64,000 nt of DNA from a bacterium (GTDB lineage Bacteria; Elusimicrobiota; Elusimicrobia; UBA1565; UBA9628): NCBI GenBank assembly GCA_021782205.1, contig JAJXVH010000004.1, positions 1-64,000 on the forward strand. The letters are read 5' to 3'. Under the pieces are notes generated by a model. That model saw nothing but the letters and a program-made list of their open reading frames with translations, had not been told where the DNA came from and did not search any database. The position numbers and the translations under genes are program-made. Shown piece after piece: positions 27,256-35,323 of the stretch (within the stretch, counting starts at the first letter, position 1; the number at the start of each line of letters is the position of its first letter).

Positions 27256-30200
27256 TCTTCCTCCACGGCCTCGGCGCTGAGCGCGAAGACCTGGCGCAGT
27301 TCCGCGTTGGACAGCTCCGTCAGCCAGCCTTCGCCGGAGCCCACGACGCGCGCCGCGACGTCTTTCTTGCGCTCGATCATCGCGTCGATCTTTTCTTCCA
27401 GCGTTCCGGCGCACAGGAACTTGTGCACCTGCACGTCCTTGGACTGGCCGATGCGAAACGCGCGGTCCGTGGCCTGGTCCTCGGTGGCCGGGTTCCACCA
27501 GCGGTCGTAGTGGAAGACGTGGTTGGCGCGCGTGAGATTGAGCCCGGTGCCGCCCGCCTTCAGCGACAGCACGAAGACGGCGGGCCCCTCGCCCGCGGCC
27601 TGGAAGCGTTCGATCATCCGGTCGCGCTGGGACTGGGGCACGCCGCCGTGCAGGAAGAGCACCTCGCGGCCGAACGCGTCCTCCAGGCGGCGCTTGAGGA
27701 TGCGGCCCATTTCGGTGTATTGCGTGAAGACCAGCGCGCGCTCGCCGGACTCCAGGACTTCCTCCAGCATCTCGCACAGGCGCGCGAGCTTTCCGGAGCG
27801 GCCCTCCAGCTTTGAATCGTCGCCCAAAAAATTAACCGGGTGATTGCAGATCTGCTTGAGCTTGGTCAGCGCGGCCAGGATCAGGCCGCGGCGGCGGATG
27901 CCGTCGGCGCCGTCCACGGCGTCCTGCGCCTGCTGCCCGACGGTCGCGTACAGGGACGCCTGCTCCTTGGTCAGGCTGCAGAACACCTTCATCTCCTGCT
28001 TGTTGGGCAGGTCGCCGATGACGGTCTTGTCGGTTTTGTGGCGGCGCAGGATGAAGGGTTTGGTGAGGCGCGTCAGCCGTTCGGCGGCCGAGACGTCGCC
28101 GCCTAGCTGAATGGGAATGAAGTAGCGTTCGCGGAAATCCGACTGGCTGCCCAGCAGGCCGGGATTGAGGAACTCCATGATGGACCACAGCTCTCCGACG
28201 TGGTTCTCGATCGGGGTGCCGGTCAGCGCGATGCGGTAGTCCGCCTGGAGCGAGCGCGCGGCGCGCGCCTGCAAGGTCTGCGGGTTCTTGATGTTCTGCG
28301 CCTCATCGAGCACCACGCCGCTCCAGCGGATCTCGCGCAGGATCGAGAAGTCGCGCGCCAGCAGGGCGTAGCTGGTCACCACGACGGCGTGCTTGGCGGC
28401 GGCCTCCTTGAAGTCGGCGGCCTTGCTGCGGTCCAGCCCGTGATGGACCAGCAGGGACAGGTCCGGCGTGAAGCGGCGCGCCTCCTGCCGCCAATTAGAA
28501 ACCACGGACAGCGGGCAGACCAATAGAACGGGGCGGTCCACGCCGGCCTCGCGATCGTTCTGGATCAGGGCCAGAGCCTGGACGGTTTTGCCCAGGCCCA
28601 TGTCGTCGGCCAGGCAGGCGCCCAGCCCGTATTGGCGCAGGAAGGCCAGCCAGGAGAAGCCGCGCACCTGATAGGGACGCAGTTCTCCGGAGAAATTCTT
28701 CGGCGCGGGAAGATCGGCGTATTGTGTCTTGCCCTGCAGGCGGTCCAGAAAATCGCCGAGCGGCCCCTCCGCCTCCACTCCGTCGATTTCCAAGCCGCCG
28801 GTCGCGGGGCCGGCGCCCAAGGACATCATGACGACGTCGCGCAACGTCGCGCGGCCGCGGCTTTTCCAGAACTCCAGCGCGGCGCGGATGTCCTCGCCGC
28901 CGGCTTCCACCCAGCGGCCGCGCAGGTTCACCAACGGCTCCCTTAGCGCTGCCAGCGCCTCAAGCTCCTCTTGAGAGAGGTCCTGATCGCCCAGCGCGAC
29001 CTTCCAATCCAACCGGACGGCGTCGTCCAGAGACAGGCCCGCGGCACCTTGCATGCGCAGCACGGAGGCCTTCGCCCGCGCGTGAAGCCGGAGCTTGCCG
29101 CCGGAGCGCGTCCACCAAGCGGGCAGGAGGACGCCGAAGCCGGCCTCCTCCAGCGCGGCGGCGCGCAAAGTCAGGAACTCGTGGGCTTCGCGGACGCTCA
29201 AAGCGAAGCCGTCCGGCGCGGGCTGACGCAGGCTTTTTTCGATGTCGGGGCAGATGCCCGCGGCCTGGCCCAAGGCCGAGAGCAGGTACTCGCGCGGCTG
29301 GAAGCCCTCGCGGCGCAGGGCCTGCGGCGCGCGCGCGCCGGCCCAGGCGGCCGCGGCGGGCAGGAGTGCGGCGTGATCGTCGGCGGCCTGCAGAAGGTAG
29401 CTGACGCGCCATGGGCCGCGCGCGCGCGGAGGTTCTTCCAGGCGGAAGCAGAGCCGGAACGGAGAGGCGTCGCGCAAGGCCAGCGGCCTCTGCCAGCGCT
29501 CGATCTGCGCGGCCAGCTCCCGCAGGTCCTCTTCGGCGCCGATCAGCGGGCGATTGTCCGCGGTCTTCAGCGCGCGCAGCCATTGGTCGTGAAGGCCCGG
29601 GGCGCGCCATGCGGCGGAGGACTTCGGGGCCGCGGCTCGCGTGATCCGGTCCGACGCTTCCTGAATGAAGCCGGAGAGCAGTTCTTCCGGCGAAGTCTCC
29701 GGGAGGCGCTGGGCGGCGACGTCGCTGAGTGCGCGGGCCGCGCCGGGCATGGCGGCGGCCAGTTCGCGAAAAACGCGCGCGTCGCCTCCCGCGTAGACCG
29801 GCTTCCAGACCGCGCGGTGGCGCGCGCCCTCCGGAACCAGTCCCGGCAGGAGCCGCTGGCGGACGGTCAAGGAGGCCGCGAACTCGAACGCGGACGCCCA
29901 AAAAGACAGGTCGCGGCCGATCAGCACGCCGTCGGCGGGCGCGCGTTTTCCGGCGCAGGACGCCAGCAGTTCGATCGCCTCTTCGGGCTGGAGCAGGACG
30001 GCGTTCACCGACCAGGGCGCGAGCGTGAAGGACGCGCCGGGAGGCGGCGCCGCGCCGATCAAGGCGTCGGACGCGGCGGGACGCCCGTCCGCCGTGGGCA
30101 GCCACGCCGCGAGTCTCTGGAACTGCGCGGGGCGGCTGCGCAGGCGCACCGCGCCGCCGCCCTGGCGCGCGTAAACGTCCCGGGTCACGGCGACGGGCAG

Positions 30201-30356
30201 GCCCGCGGCGCTCAGCGCCGCGGCCAGAGCCTCTGGCGCGGCGCCGAAGGGCAGGGGCGGCGGCCCTCCGGGCGGGCCGCCGCGCGGAGCGGGCGTAGGC
30301 GCTTCGCCCCAGGCGAACAGGCGGCCGCCAAGCAGTCCGGCGTGGAGTGCGATCAT
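27252..30356 (-). CDS. SNF2-family helicase (YwqA/HepA-like)
   Basis: A 1034-residue SF2 translocase. Residues 1-520 form the SNF2-associated N-terminal region. The ATPase lobes follow with LADDMGLGKTVQAL (Walker A, about residue 585), VVLDEAQNIKN (DEAQ box), LTGTPIENHVGELWSI, and the C-terminal lobe SLKAGGTGLNLTRANHV and DQATDRAFRIGQSKDVQVHKF. Such proteins move along double-stranded DNA to displace bound proteins, for example stalled RNA polymerase. The stop overlaps the SWIM gene, so the two products are likely partners. The N-terminal region is weakly conserved and its start at 30356 is the first ATG of the frame. Confidence 0.93.
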   Translation of the reverse strand: MIALHAGLLGGRLFAWGEAPTPAPRGGPPGGPPPLPFGAAPEALAAALSAAGLPVAVTRDVYARQGGGAVRLRSRPAQFQRLAAWLPTADGRPAASDALIGAAPPPGASFTLAPWSVNAVLLQPEEAIELLASCAGKRAPADGVLIGRDLSFWASAFEFAASLTVRQRLLPGLVPEGARHRAVWKPVYAGGDARVFRELAAAMPGAARALSDVAAQRLPETSPEELLSGFIQEASDRITRAAAPKSSAAWRAPGLHDQWLRALKTADNRPLIGAEEDLRELAAQIERWQRPLALRDASPFRLCFRLEEPPRARGPWRVSYLLQAADDHAALLPAAAAWAGARAPQALRREGFQPREYLLSALGQAAGICPDIEKSLRQPAPDGFALSVREAHEFLTLRAAALEEAGFGVLLPAWWTRSGGKLRLHARAKASVLRMQGAAGLSLDDAVRLDWKVALGDQDLSQEELEALAALREPLVNLRGRWVEAGGEDIRAALEFWKSRGRATLRDVVMMSLGAGPATGGLEIDGVEAEGPLGDFLDRLQGKTQYADLPAPKNFSGELRPYQVRGFSWLAFLRQYGLGACLADDMGLGKTVQALALIQNDREAGVDRPVLLVCPLSVVSNWRQEARRFTPDLSLLVHHGLDRSKAADFKEAAAKHAVVVTSYALLARDFSILREIRWSGVVLDEAQNIKNPQTLQARAARSLQADYRIALTGTPIENHVGELWSIMEFLNPGLLGSQSDFRERYFIPIQLGGDVSAAERLTRLTKPFILRRHKTDKTVIGDLPNKQEMKVFCSLTKEQASLYATVGQQAQDAVDGADGIRRRGLILAALTKLKQICNHPVNFLGDDSKLEGRSGKLARLCEMLEEVLESGERALVFTQYTEMGRILKRRLEDAFGREVLFLHGGVPQSQRDRMIERFQAAGEGPAVFVLSLKAGGTGLNLTRANHVFHYDRWWNPATEDQATDRAFRIGQSKDVQVHKFLCAGTLEEKIDAMIERKKDVAARVVGSGEGWLTELSNAELRQVFALSAEAVEEE

Positions 30357-30415
30357 GGGCTCAATTTTCCGCGCAACGGACTATTGTCTCATAATCCGCG
30401 GCGTCCCGGGGAGGT

Positions 30416-30988
30416 TCAGCCGGGGCGCAGCGCCGCGTCCAGCGCGTCGGCGGCGACGACGTCCGCCTGGGCGGCGAAGATTTTTTCGGTGAGCACGCGG
30501 TGGACCTCGGGGTCGGCGTCGTAGCAGGCGTCCTTGACCACCACGCAGCGGAAGTCCAGGTCGCTGGCCGCGCGCAGGGTCGACAGGACGATGCCGCTGG
30601 TCGCGATGCCGAACAGGACCAGGTTCTCGACGCCCTGCGCGCGCAGGATCATGTGCAGGGAGTTGCCGGCAAAGGCGCTGACGCGGTGCTTGTAGACGAC
30701 GGTCTCTCCGGGGCGAATCAGTTCCGCGTGAAACTTCGCCGAATCGGAGCCCTTAAGAAAGACGCCGCGCTCTTTGAGCATGGAGAAGCGCGGGTGGCGG
30801 GGGCTGATCTCCGGATAACCCGGCTCGAAGCCCAGCCCCACGTGGAGGACGCGGGCGCCCGCCCGGCGGGCGGCATCGAAGGCGCGGGCCGCGGCGGGGA
30901 CGCACGCGGCCGCGCCGGGCACGAAGCCGAAGATGCCTTCCTGAAGATCCAAGCCGAGCACGGCGGTTTTGCGGGGGTCGAGGTTCAT
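30416..30988 (-). CDS. Isochorismatase-family hydrolase without the usual cysteine
   Basis: A 190-residue isochorismatase-fold protein. The N-terminal Asp lies in AVLGLDLQEG and the Lys in VVYKHRVSAF. The nucleophile loop reads FGIATSGIVLSTLRAA where classical members have a Cys (for example TxxCV). Here the position is Ile, so cysteine-based amide hydrolysis is not expected. This GxATSGxVLST variant is known in many uncharacterised family members. AGGAGA precedes the ATG. It is divergent from marR with an AT-rich operator between, so MarR probably controls it and the substrate may be the signal that MarR senses. Confidence 0.85.
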   Translation of the reverse strand: MNLDPRKTAVLGLDLQEGIFGFVPGAAACVPAAARAFDAARRAGARVLHVGLGFEPGYPEISPRHPRFSMLKERGVFLKGSDSAKFHAELIRPGETVVYKHRVSAFAGNSLHMILRAQGVENLVLFGIATSGIVLSTLRAASDLDFRCVVVKDACYDADPEVHRVLTEKIFAAQADVVAADALDAALRPG

Positions 30989-31021
30989 GTTCGTTCTCCT
31001 GGGCGCGGCGTCGCGCCTTGA

Positions 31022-31050
31022 TTTATATATATAATATTATATATTATATT
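31022..31050 (+). promoter_or_regulatory. marR promoter with palindrome in the spacer
   Basis: TTTATA (31022-31027), a 17-base spacer and TATATT (31045-31050). The perfect 18-base palindrome ATATATAATATTATATAT (31027-31044) fills the spacer. The ATG at 31056 lies 5 bases after the -10. A MarR dimer bound here would exclude polymerase, and the site also faces the divergent hydrolase gene. Confidence 0.55.
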
Positions 31051-31055
31051 ATGAT

Positions 31056-31505
31056 ATGAAAAAGACGCCGTCTCTGGCGCGGGAGCTGGTGGATCTGGCC
31101 TTCCTCTTGACCAAGACCATCAAGGCGGAGTTCCGCGCCGATGCCGGTCCGGGCGTGCCCACGTTGACGCAGTTCCGCATGCTCCATTTCGTGCGCGGCG
31201 GCGGCGGGCGCGTGGGGCGGCTGGCCGCGGAGTTCGGCATCAGCCAGCCCGCCGCGTCCTTGATGGTCGAGGCGATGGCCCGGGAGGGGCTGCTCAAGCG
31301 CGTCCCGCATCCCGCCGACCGCCGTCAAATCGAGCTGAGGCTGACGGCCAAGGCGGCCGCGCGCATCGACGCCATCCGCGCGCGCGCCTTCGCGAAGATC
31401 GACGCGCGCCTGGGCCGCCTGTCCGCCGCGGACCGGCGCGCGCTGGCGGGGCGCATTCAGGAAGTCTCCCGTCTGCTCCGCGGGCCGGACGGAGGCGCGG
31501 CGTGA
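31056..31505 (+). CDS. MarR-family transcriptional regulator
   Basis: A 149-residue winged-helix regulator. The helix-turn-helix and wing read GRLAAEFGISQPAASLMVEAM and AREGLLKRVPHPADRRQIELRL. The DRR wing tip is typical of the family. Alpha-helical ends form the dimer. It is followed by an MFS exporter whose GTG overlaps its TGA. The divergent gene is an isochorismatase-like hydrolase. This layout is typical of a regulator that represses its own efflux pump until an aromatic ligand binds. Confidence 0.93.
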   Translation: MKKTPSLARELVDLAFLLTKTIKAEFRADAGPGVPTLTQFRMLHFVRGGGGRVGRLAAEFGISQPAASLMVEAMAREGLLKRVPHPADRRQIELRLTAKAAARIDAIRARAFAKIDARLGRLSAADRRALAGRIQEVSRLLRGPDGGAA

Positions 31506-32827
31506 GCGCGCCGTCGCCCGGCGCCGGGGGCGGCAACTGGGCCTTCATGGTCCGGGCCCTGCGCTACCGCAACTACCGTCTTTTCTTCGGCGGCCAGATC
31601 GTCTCCTTGGTGGGCAACTGGATGACGATGACGGCGACCAGCTGGCTGGTCTATCGGCTGACGGGCTCGGCGCGGATGCTGGGGCTGGTGGGCTTCGCCG
31701 GGCAGCTGCCCTCGGTCCTGCTGATGCCGCTGGCGGGCATACTGGTGGACCGCGTCGACCAGCACCGCCTGCTGATGACCACGCAGACGATCTCCATGCT
31801 CCAGTCCTTCGCGCTGGCCGCGCTGACCTTCTCCGGCCGCATGACGATCCCGGCCCTGCTGGCGCTCAACGTCCTGCAGGGCCTGATCAACGCCTTCGAC
31901 ATGCCTTGCCGCCAGGCTTTCGTGATCTCGCTGATCGAGAACCGCGAGGACCTGAGCAACGCCGTCGCGCTGAACTCCTCGATGTTCAACCTGGCCCGCT
32001 TGATCGGTCCGGCGGTGGCCGGCGTGGTCATCGCCGCCCGCGGCGAGGCCTGGTGCTTCACGGCCGACGGCCTGAGCTTTTTGGCGGTCCTGCTGGCGCT
32101 GGCCGCCATGACGGTGGCTCCCCGCGCGCCGCGTCCGGTCCGCGCGGCGGGCGCGCGCGCTGAATTCAAGGAAGGCTGGCGCTACATCGTGGGGTCCGCG
32201 CCCATCCGCACGATCATGACCTTGCTGGCCGCCGTGAGCCTGCTGGCCGTGCCCTACGCGGTGCTCATCCCGATCTTCGCCGGCCGCATCCTGGGCGGCG
32301 GGCCGCACATGCTGGGCCTTTTGATGACCGCGTCCGGCGCCGGGGCTTTGCTCGCGGCGCTGTGGCTGGCGACCTTGCGCTCGGTCGCGACGCTCGGCCG
32401 CGCCATCCTGGCCGCGACCGTGGGCTTCGGCGCGTCGCTGGCGGCGTTCGGCTTCTGCCGGGTCGCGTGGCTGTCCTGCGTGTTCCTGCTGACCGCCGGC
32501 TTCGGCTTCATGCTTCTGCTGGCCGCCAGCAACACCATCATCCAGACCATCGTGGACCCCGACAAGCGCGGCCGCGTGATGAGCTTCCTGATGATCGCCA
32601 TCCTGGGCACCGCGCCGTTCGGCAGCCTGGCCGTCGGCGCGCTGGCCGACCGCCTGGGCGCGCCGCGCACCGTGATCCTGGAAGGCGTCTGCTGCCTGCT
32701 CATCGCCGCCTGGTTTTCGCGCAAGCTCGACGAATTCCACGCGGCCGTGCGCCCGATCTACGCCCGCATGGGCCTGCTGCCCGAGACCGCGGGCGATGCC
32801 GCGGCGTCTCTCGGCGCGTCCGCGTAA
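31502..32827 (+). CDS. MFS transporter (EntS/MFS_3-like exporter)
   Basis: A 441-residue major-facilitator protein with about 12 membrane helices. YRNYRLFFGGQIVSLVGNWM at the N-terminus and the loop GILVDRVDQHRLLM (the conserved MFS motif A form) point to the enterobactin-exporter-like subgroup. A second motif-A copy reads VGALADRLGAPRT. The start GTG at 31502 overlaps the marR stop, so translation is coupled. It would export a small hydrophobic or aromatic compound using the proton gradient. The substrate is unknown. Confidence 0.92.
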   Translation: MSAPSPGAGGGNWAFMVRALRYRNYRLFFGGQIVSLVGNWMTMTATSWLVYRLTGSARMLGLVGFAGQLPSVLLMPLAGILVDRVDQHRLLMTTQTISMLQSFALAALTFSGRMTIPALLALNVLQGLINAFDMPCRQAFVISLIENREDLSNAVALNSSMFNLARLIGPAVAGVVIAARGEAWCFTADGLSFLAVLLALAAMTVAPRAPRPVRAAGARAEFKEGWRYIVGSAPIRTIMTLLAAVSLLAVPYAVLIPIFAGRILGGGPHMLGLLMTASGAGALLAALWLATLRSVATLGRAILAATVGFGASLAAFGFCRVAWLSCVFLLTAGFGFMLLLAASNTIIQTIVDPDKRGRVMSFLMIAILGTAPFGSLAVGALADRLGAPRTVILEGVCCLLIAAWFSRKLDEFHAAVRPIYARMGLLPETAGDAAASLGASA

Positions 32828-32838
32828 AGTAGGACTTT

Positions 32839-32860
32839 AGACCTATTTTGTCGTAGGTCT
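32839..32860 (+). repeat. Short inverted repeat after the MFS gene
   Basis: AGACCTA (32839-32845) and TAGGTCT (32854-32860) can pair, and AAGACCTATA recurs at 32886. The element lies between the MFS stop and the protease start. It may be a weak terminator or a regulator site. Evidence is limited to the repeats. Confidence 0.35.
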
Positions 32861-32934
32861 TATTCCCCATGCGGCGTGGGTCTGCAAGACCTATAGTCGT
32901 TGGGCCCCACGACCCTTAAGACATTGGAGACATC

Positions 32935-33894
32935 ATGATCGACAGCAAGAACGCCGCCCCCCGCCGCGAAATCCTCTGGTCTGCCGCCGCGGCGATGCTG
33001 GCGCTCGGCGCGTTCACCCCGGCCTCCGCGCAAAAGCTCAACATCATCGGCGGCAATCCCGCCCAGGCGGGCGACGCGATCGCCAGCTCCACGGTTTTGA
33101 TCGTCGGCGAACTGGCGCCCGCCACCGCGGGCGGCCAGCCCCAGCAGTATATCTGCACCGGTTCCTTGCTGGCCGACGACACGGTGGTCACCGCCGCCCA
33201 CTGCGTGGCCGAGGACATCAACAGCCCCGTGAACGCGGCGAACATGCGGCTGGTCTTCGGATTGGCGGTGACCCCGACGACCACCACCTTGCCGCCTCTG
33301 CGCACGCCCACGGGCTACCTCTACGCGCCGGGCTGGCAGGGCGCCGCCAACGGCGCCGAGTCCGGCTCCGACACGCACGACATCGCCATCCTCCACTTCG
33401 ACGGCGGACTGCCCGCGGGCTACGCCCCGGCGACTTTGCTTCCGTCCTCCGATCCCATCACGCCGGGCATGAGCGTCACTCTGGCCGGCTACGGCGTGGA
33501 CAACGGCGTCAAGGACACCGGCGCGGGCACCCTGCGCATCGTCAATAACGTGCCCGTCGAGCAGATGCTCGGGCAGACCGAGGTCGTCATGGATCAGACC
33601 GGCGGCGTGGGCTCCTGCTCCGGGGATTCCGGCGGCCCGGCCTTCCTGAAAGTGAACGGACAGGAACTGCTCTGGGGCGTGACCAGCCGCGGCGACCAGA
33701 CCTGCGCCCAGGTCGGCATCTACACGATGATCTCCGCCTACACGGACTTCATCAGCCGCGCCGAGCAGTCCTTGCGTAGCCAGAGCGGCTCTCTCCAGTT
33801 CGCCAGCGCGAAGTCGTCCGGCCTAGAGAGCCAGCGCCTGGCGGCTTCGCGGGCCCTGAGCGCTGCTCCGAAAACGGCCGCGTTCGCAGAATAA
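32935..33894 (+). CDS. Secreted trypsin-like serine protease
   Basis: A 319-residue S1-family protease. A signal peptide (LWSAAAAMLALGAFTPASA) ends near residue 32, and IIGG follows soon after, as in chymotrypsin-fold zymogens. The catalytic triad is visible: His in VVTAAHCV, Asp in SDTHDIAIL and Ser in GSCSGDSGGPAFL. Paired cysteines flank the His and Ser sites, so at least one disulfide is expected outside the cytoplasm. The Ala/Ser-rich C-terminal 50 residues follow the fold. A strong terminator lies 20 bases downstream, so the gene is probably transcribed alone. Confidence 0.93.
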   Translation: MIDSKNAAPRREILWSAAAAMLALGAFTPASAQKLNIIGGNPAQAGDAIASSTVLIVGELAPATAGGQPQQYICTGSLLADDTVVTAAHCVAEDINSPVNAANMRLVFGLAVTPTTTTLPPLRTPTGYLYAPGWQGAANGAESGSDTHDIAILHFDGGLPAGYAPATLLPSSDPITPGMSVTLAGYGVDNGVKDTGAGTLRIVNNVPVEQMLGQTEVVMDQTGGVGSCSGDSGGPAFLKVNGQELLWGVTSRGDQTCAQVGIYTMISAYTDFISRAEQSLRSQSGSLQFASAKSSGLESQRLAASRALSAAPKTAAFAE

Positions 33895-33912
33895 TTCAAG
33901 AGAATTCTAATA

Positions 33913-33948
33913 GCGCGGGACGGCGAAAGCCGTCCCGCGCGCGCTTTT
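33913..33948 (+). terminator. Rho-independent terminator after the protease
   Basis: GCGCGGGACGGC (33913-33924), GAAA tetraloop and GCCGTCCCGCGC (33929-33940) form a perfect 12-bp stem. GCGC and TTTT follow at 33941-33948. Confidence 0.85.
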
Positions 33949-33967
33949 CTGGAAGGTCGGCGCCTTC

Positions 33968-33996
33968 TTGACAACCGCCGCCGCAGGGCTCATACT
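33968..33996 (+). promoter_or_regulatory. Leaderless-type promoter with consensus -35
   Basis: TTGACA (33968-33973), a 17-base spacer and CATACT (33991-33996). The GTG at 34002 begins 6 bases after the -10 ends. No ribosome-binding site or other start codon exists between this promoter and the upstream in-frame stop at 33969, so the promoter also decides the start. Confidence 0.7.
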
Positions 33997-34001
33997 GCAT
34001 T

Positions 34002-34505
34002 GTGGCGGAATTAAAAATCACTTTCGACACCGGTTATTTGGACGTAGGCACGAATTCGCCGCTGGCGGCGGGCGTCAAGATGGCGGTGATGGGCGGCAAT
34101 GTCGGCATCGGTACGACCGCTCCGGCCGTCACTCTGGATGTGAAGGGCTCGCTCCTGCTGGAAAACGTCGGCAATTCGGTGGGCGGTCGCTGCGCTCCGG
34201 AAGGAAGCCTCAGCTACGACTACGCGGCGCATGCGTCCATTTACTGCGCCCAATCCGGCATCTGGTCCGCGTATGGGCAGACTTCCGGACTGCTGGGCGG
34301 CGACTGCACGACGCCGGGCTCCCCGCATTATCCGGCCACGTCCTGTTGTCCGAATCAAACCGGACCGTTCGCGGCCTCCGGAGGCAGCGGTGGGACGTAT
34401 GTGTACATCTGCTCCTGCGCCGCGGGTTGGACGCTGGTGCGTCACACGGATCCGAACCCGGGTTCCGTGACTTATACGTCCTCCGTCTTATGCCTCAAAA
34501 ACTGA
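34002..34505 (+). CDS. Small cysteine-rich protein with a NVGIGTTAP motif
   Basis: A 167-residue protein from a GTG. Residues 30-50 contain NVGIGTTAPAVTLDVKGSLLL, a motif that in many surface and tail-fibre proteins marks the start of a C-terminal domain. The rest is cysteine-rich (at least eight Cys, for example CCPNQTG and CSCAAGW) and Gly/Ser/Thr-rich. No signal peptide is visible even though the cysteines suggest an extracytoplasmic place. The gene may be a stand-alone copy of a fibre or pseudopilin-like C-terminal domain. The in-frame stop upstream shows it is not an intact longer gene. Function is unknown. Confidence 0.65.
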   Translation: MAELKITFDTGYLDVGTNSPLAAGVKMAVMGGNVGIGTTAPAVTLDVKGSLLLENVGNSVGGRCAPEGSLSYDYAAHASIYCAQSGIWSAYGQTSGLLGGDCTTPGSPHYPATSCCPNQTGPFAASGGSGGTYVYICSCAAGWTLVRHTDPNPGSVTYTSSVLCLKN

Positions 34506-34559
34506 CGCGCCGCCGCCTCTCGTGGGCGCGGAGGCTCTATCGTTGCTTAAATTAACTTT

Positions 34560-35210
34560 ATGAAAGTCCTGCACCGCGCCGTTCCTTGGCTTCTCGTTAT
34601 CCTGGCGGCCGCCTGCGCTTCCTGGCGCTGGAGCGGCTACGCGCCCGCAGGGACCCCTCCGCTCAACGCGCGGAACCCGGAGCGCTCGCGACCGGCCCCG
34701 ATCCTCGACAATCGCACGGAGGAGTCTGCGGCCGTCATCCTCTCGACTTCTCCGCGCGCGGACACGCTCCGCGTCGTCGTGCCTCCGACGCCGCGGGAGC
34801 GTTTTCGCACCGCCCTCTTCTTCAGCGACATGGGACCGGACACGGTGGACGTATCCGGATATTCGGCCCAGCAGCGCTACAATTACCAGATCTACGCACG
34901 CGTCTGCTCGCGCTGCCACACGCTCGCGCGTTCTATCAACATGCCGGTGGTCGGTCGCGGTTGGTGGGATTTTTATCTCCTGGGCATGCGCGTGCGCAGC
35001 CGCCGTCTGGGGCAGCCGCTCTCCAAGACAGAGACCAAGGCGGTGCTCGACTTCCTGGAGTACGATTCGAACGTGCGCAAGGTCGAGCACGAGCGCGAGT
35101 TCGACCGCCAGACCGAAGTGCTCAAGGCCCGTTTCGACGCCTCCGTCGAGGAGCGCGTGCGCGCCATGCATAAGGCGAACCCGCGCCCCTTGGCTCCACC
35201 CCCGCCCTGA
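34560..35210 (+). CDS. Cytochrome c lipoprotein (single haem)
   Basis: A 216-residue protein with a lipoprotein signal (LLVILAAACAS, lipobox AAC near residue 20). A single haem-attachment motif CSRCH lies at residues about 119-123, and Met in NMPVVG further on could be the sixth ligand. The region RSINMPVVGRGWWDFYLLG recalls reaction-centre or photosystem-associated cytochrome c proteins, but this is tentative. It would sit on the outer face of a membrane and pass electrons. The C-terminal part is charged and probably helical. A -10-like TAAATT lies 6 bases before the ATG. No oxidase or electron-transfer partner is adjacent. Confidence 0.75.
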   Translation: MKVLHRAVPWLLVILAAACASWRWSGYAPAGTPPLNARNPERSRPAPILDNRTEESAAVILSTSPRADTLRVVVPPTPRERFRTALFFSDMGPDTVDVSGYSAQQRYNYQIYARVCSRCHTLARSINMPVVGRGWWDFYLLGMRVRSRRLGQPLSKTETKAVLDFLEYDSNVRKVEHEREFDRQTEVLKARFDASVEERVRAMHKANPRPLAPPPP

Positions 35211-35252
35211 GACGACTCGGCGGGCAGTTGAGGCCCGCATCGGTTCGGCTTC

Positions 35253-35281
35253 TTGCCAAAGATGGCCGTGGCCGCTAGAAT
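35253..35281 (+). promoter_or_regulatory. Promoter of the second alcohol dehydrogenase
   Basis: TTGCCA (35253-35258), a 17-base spacer and TAGAAT (35276-35281). About 35 bases of leader with GGAGG precede the ATG at 35324, an ordinary leadered arrangement. Confidence 0.6.
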
Positions 35282-35323
35282 GGGCGGACGGCGAGTCGCC
35301 GCGATTCGACGGACGGAGGGTTC

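Noticed and set aside
31457-32740. 427-residue minus-strand ORF
   Set aside because: It is antisense to the MFS transporter and lacks any family feature.
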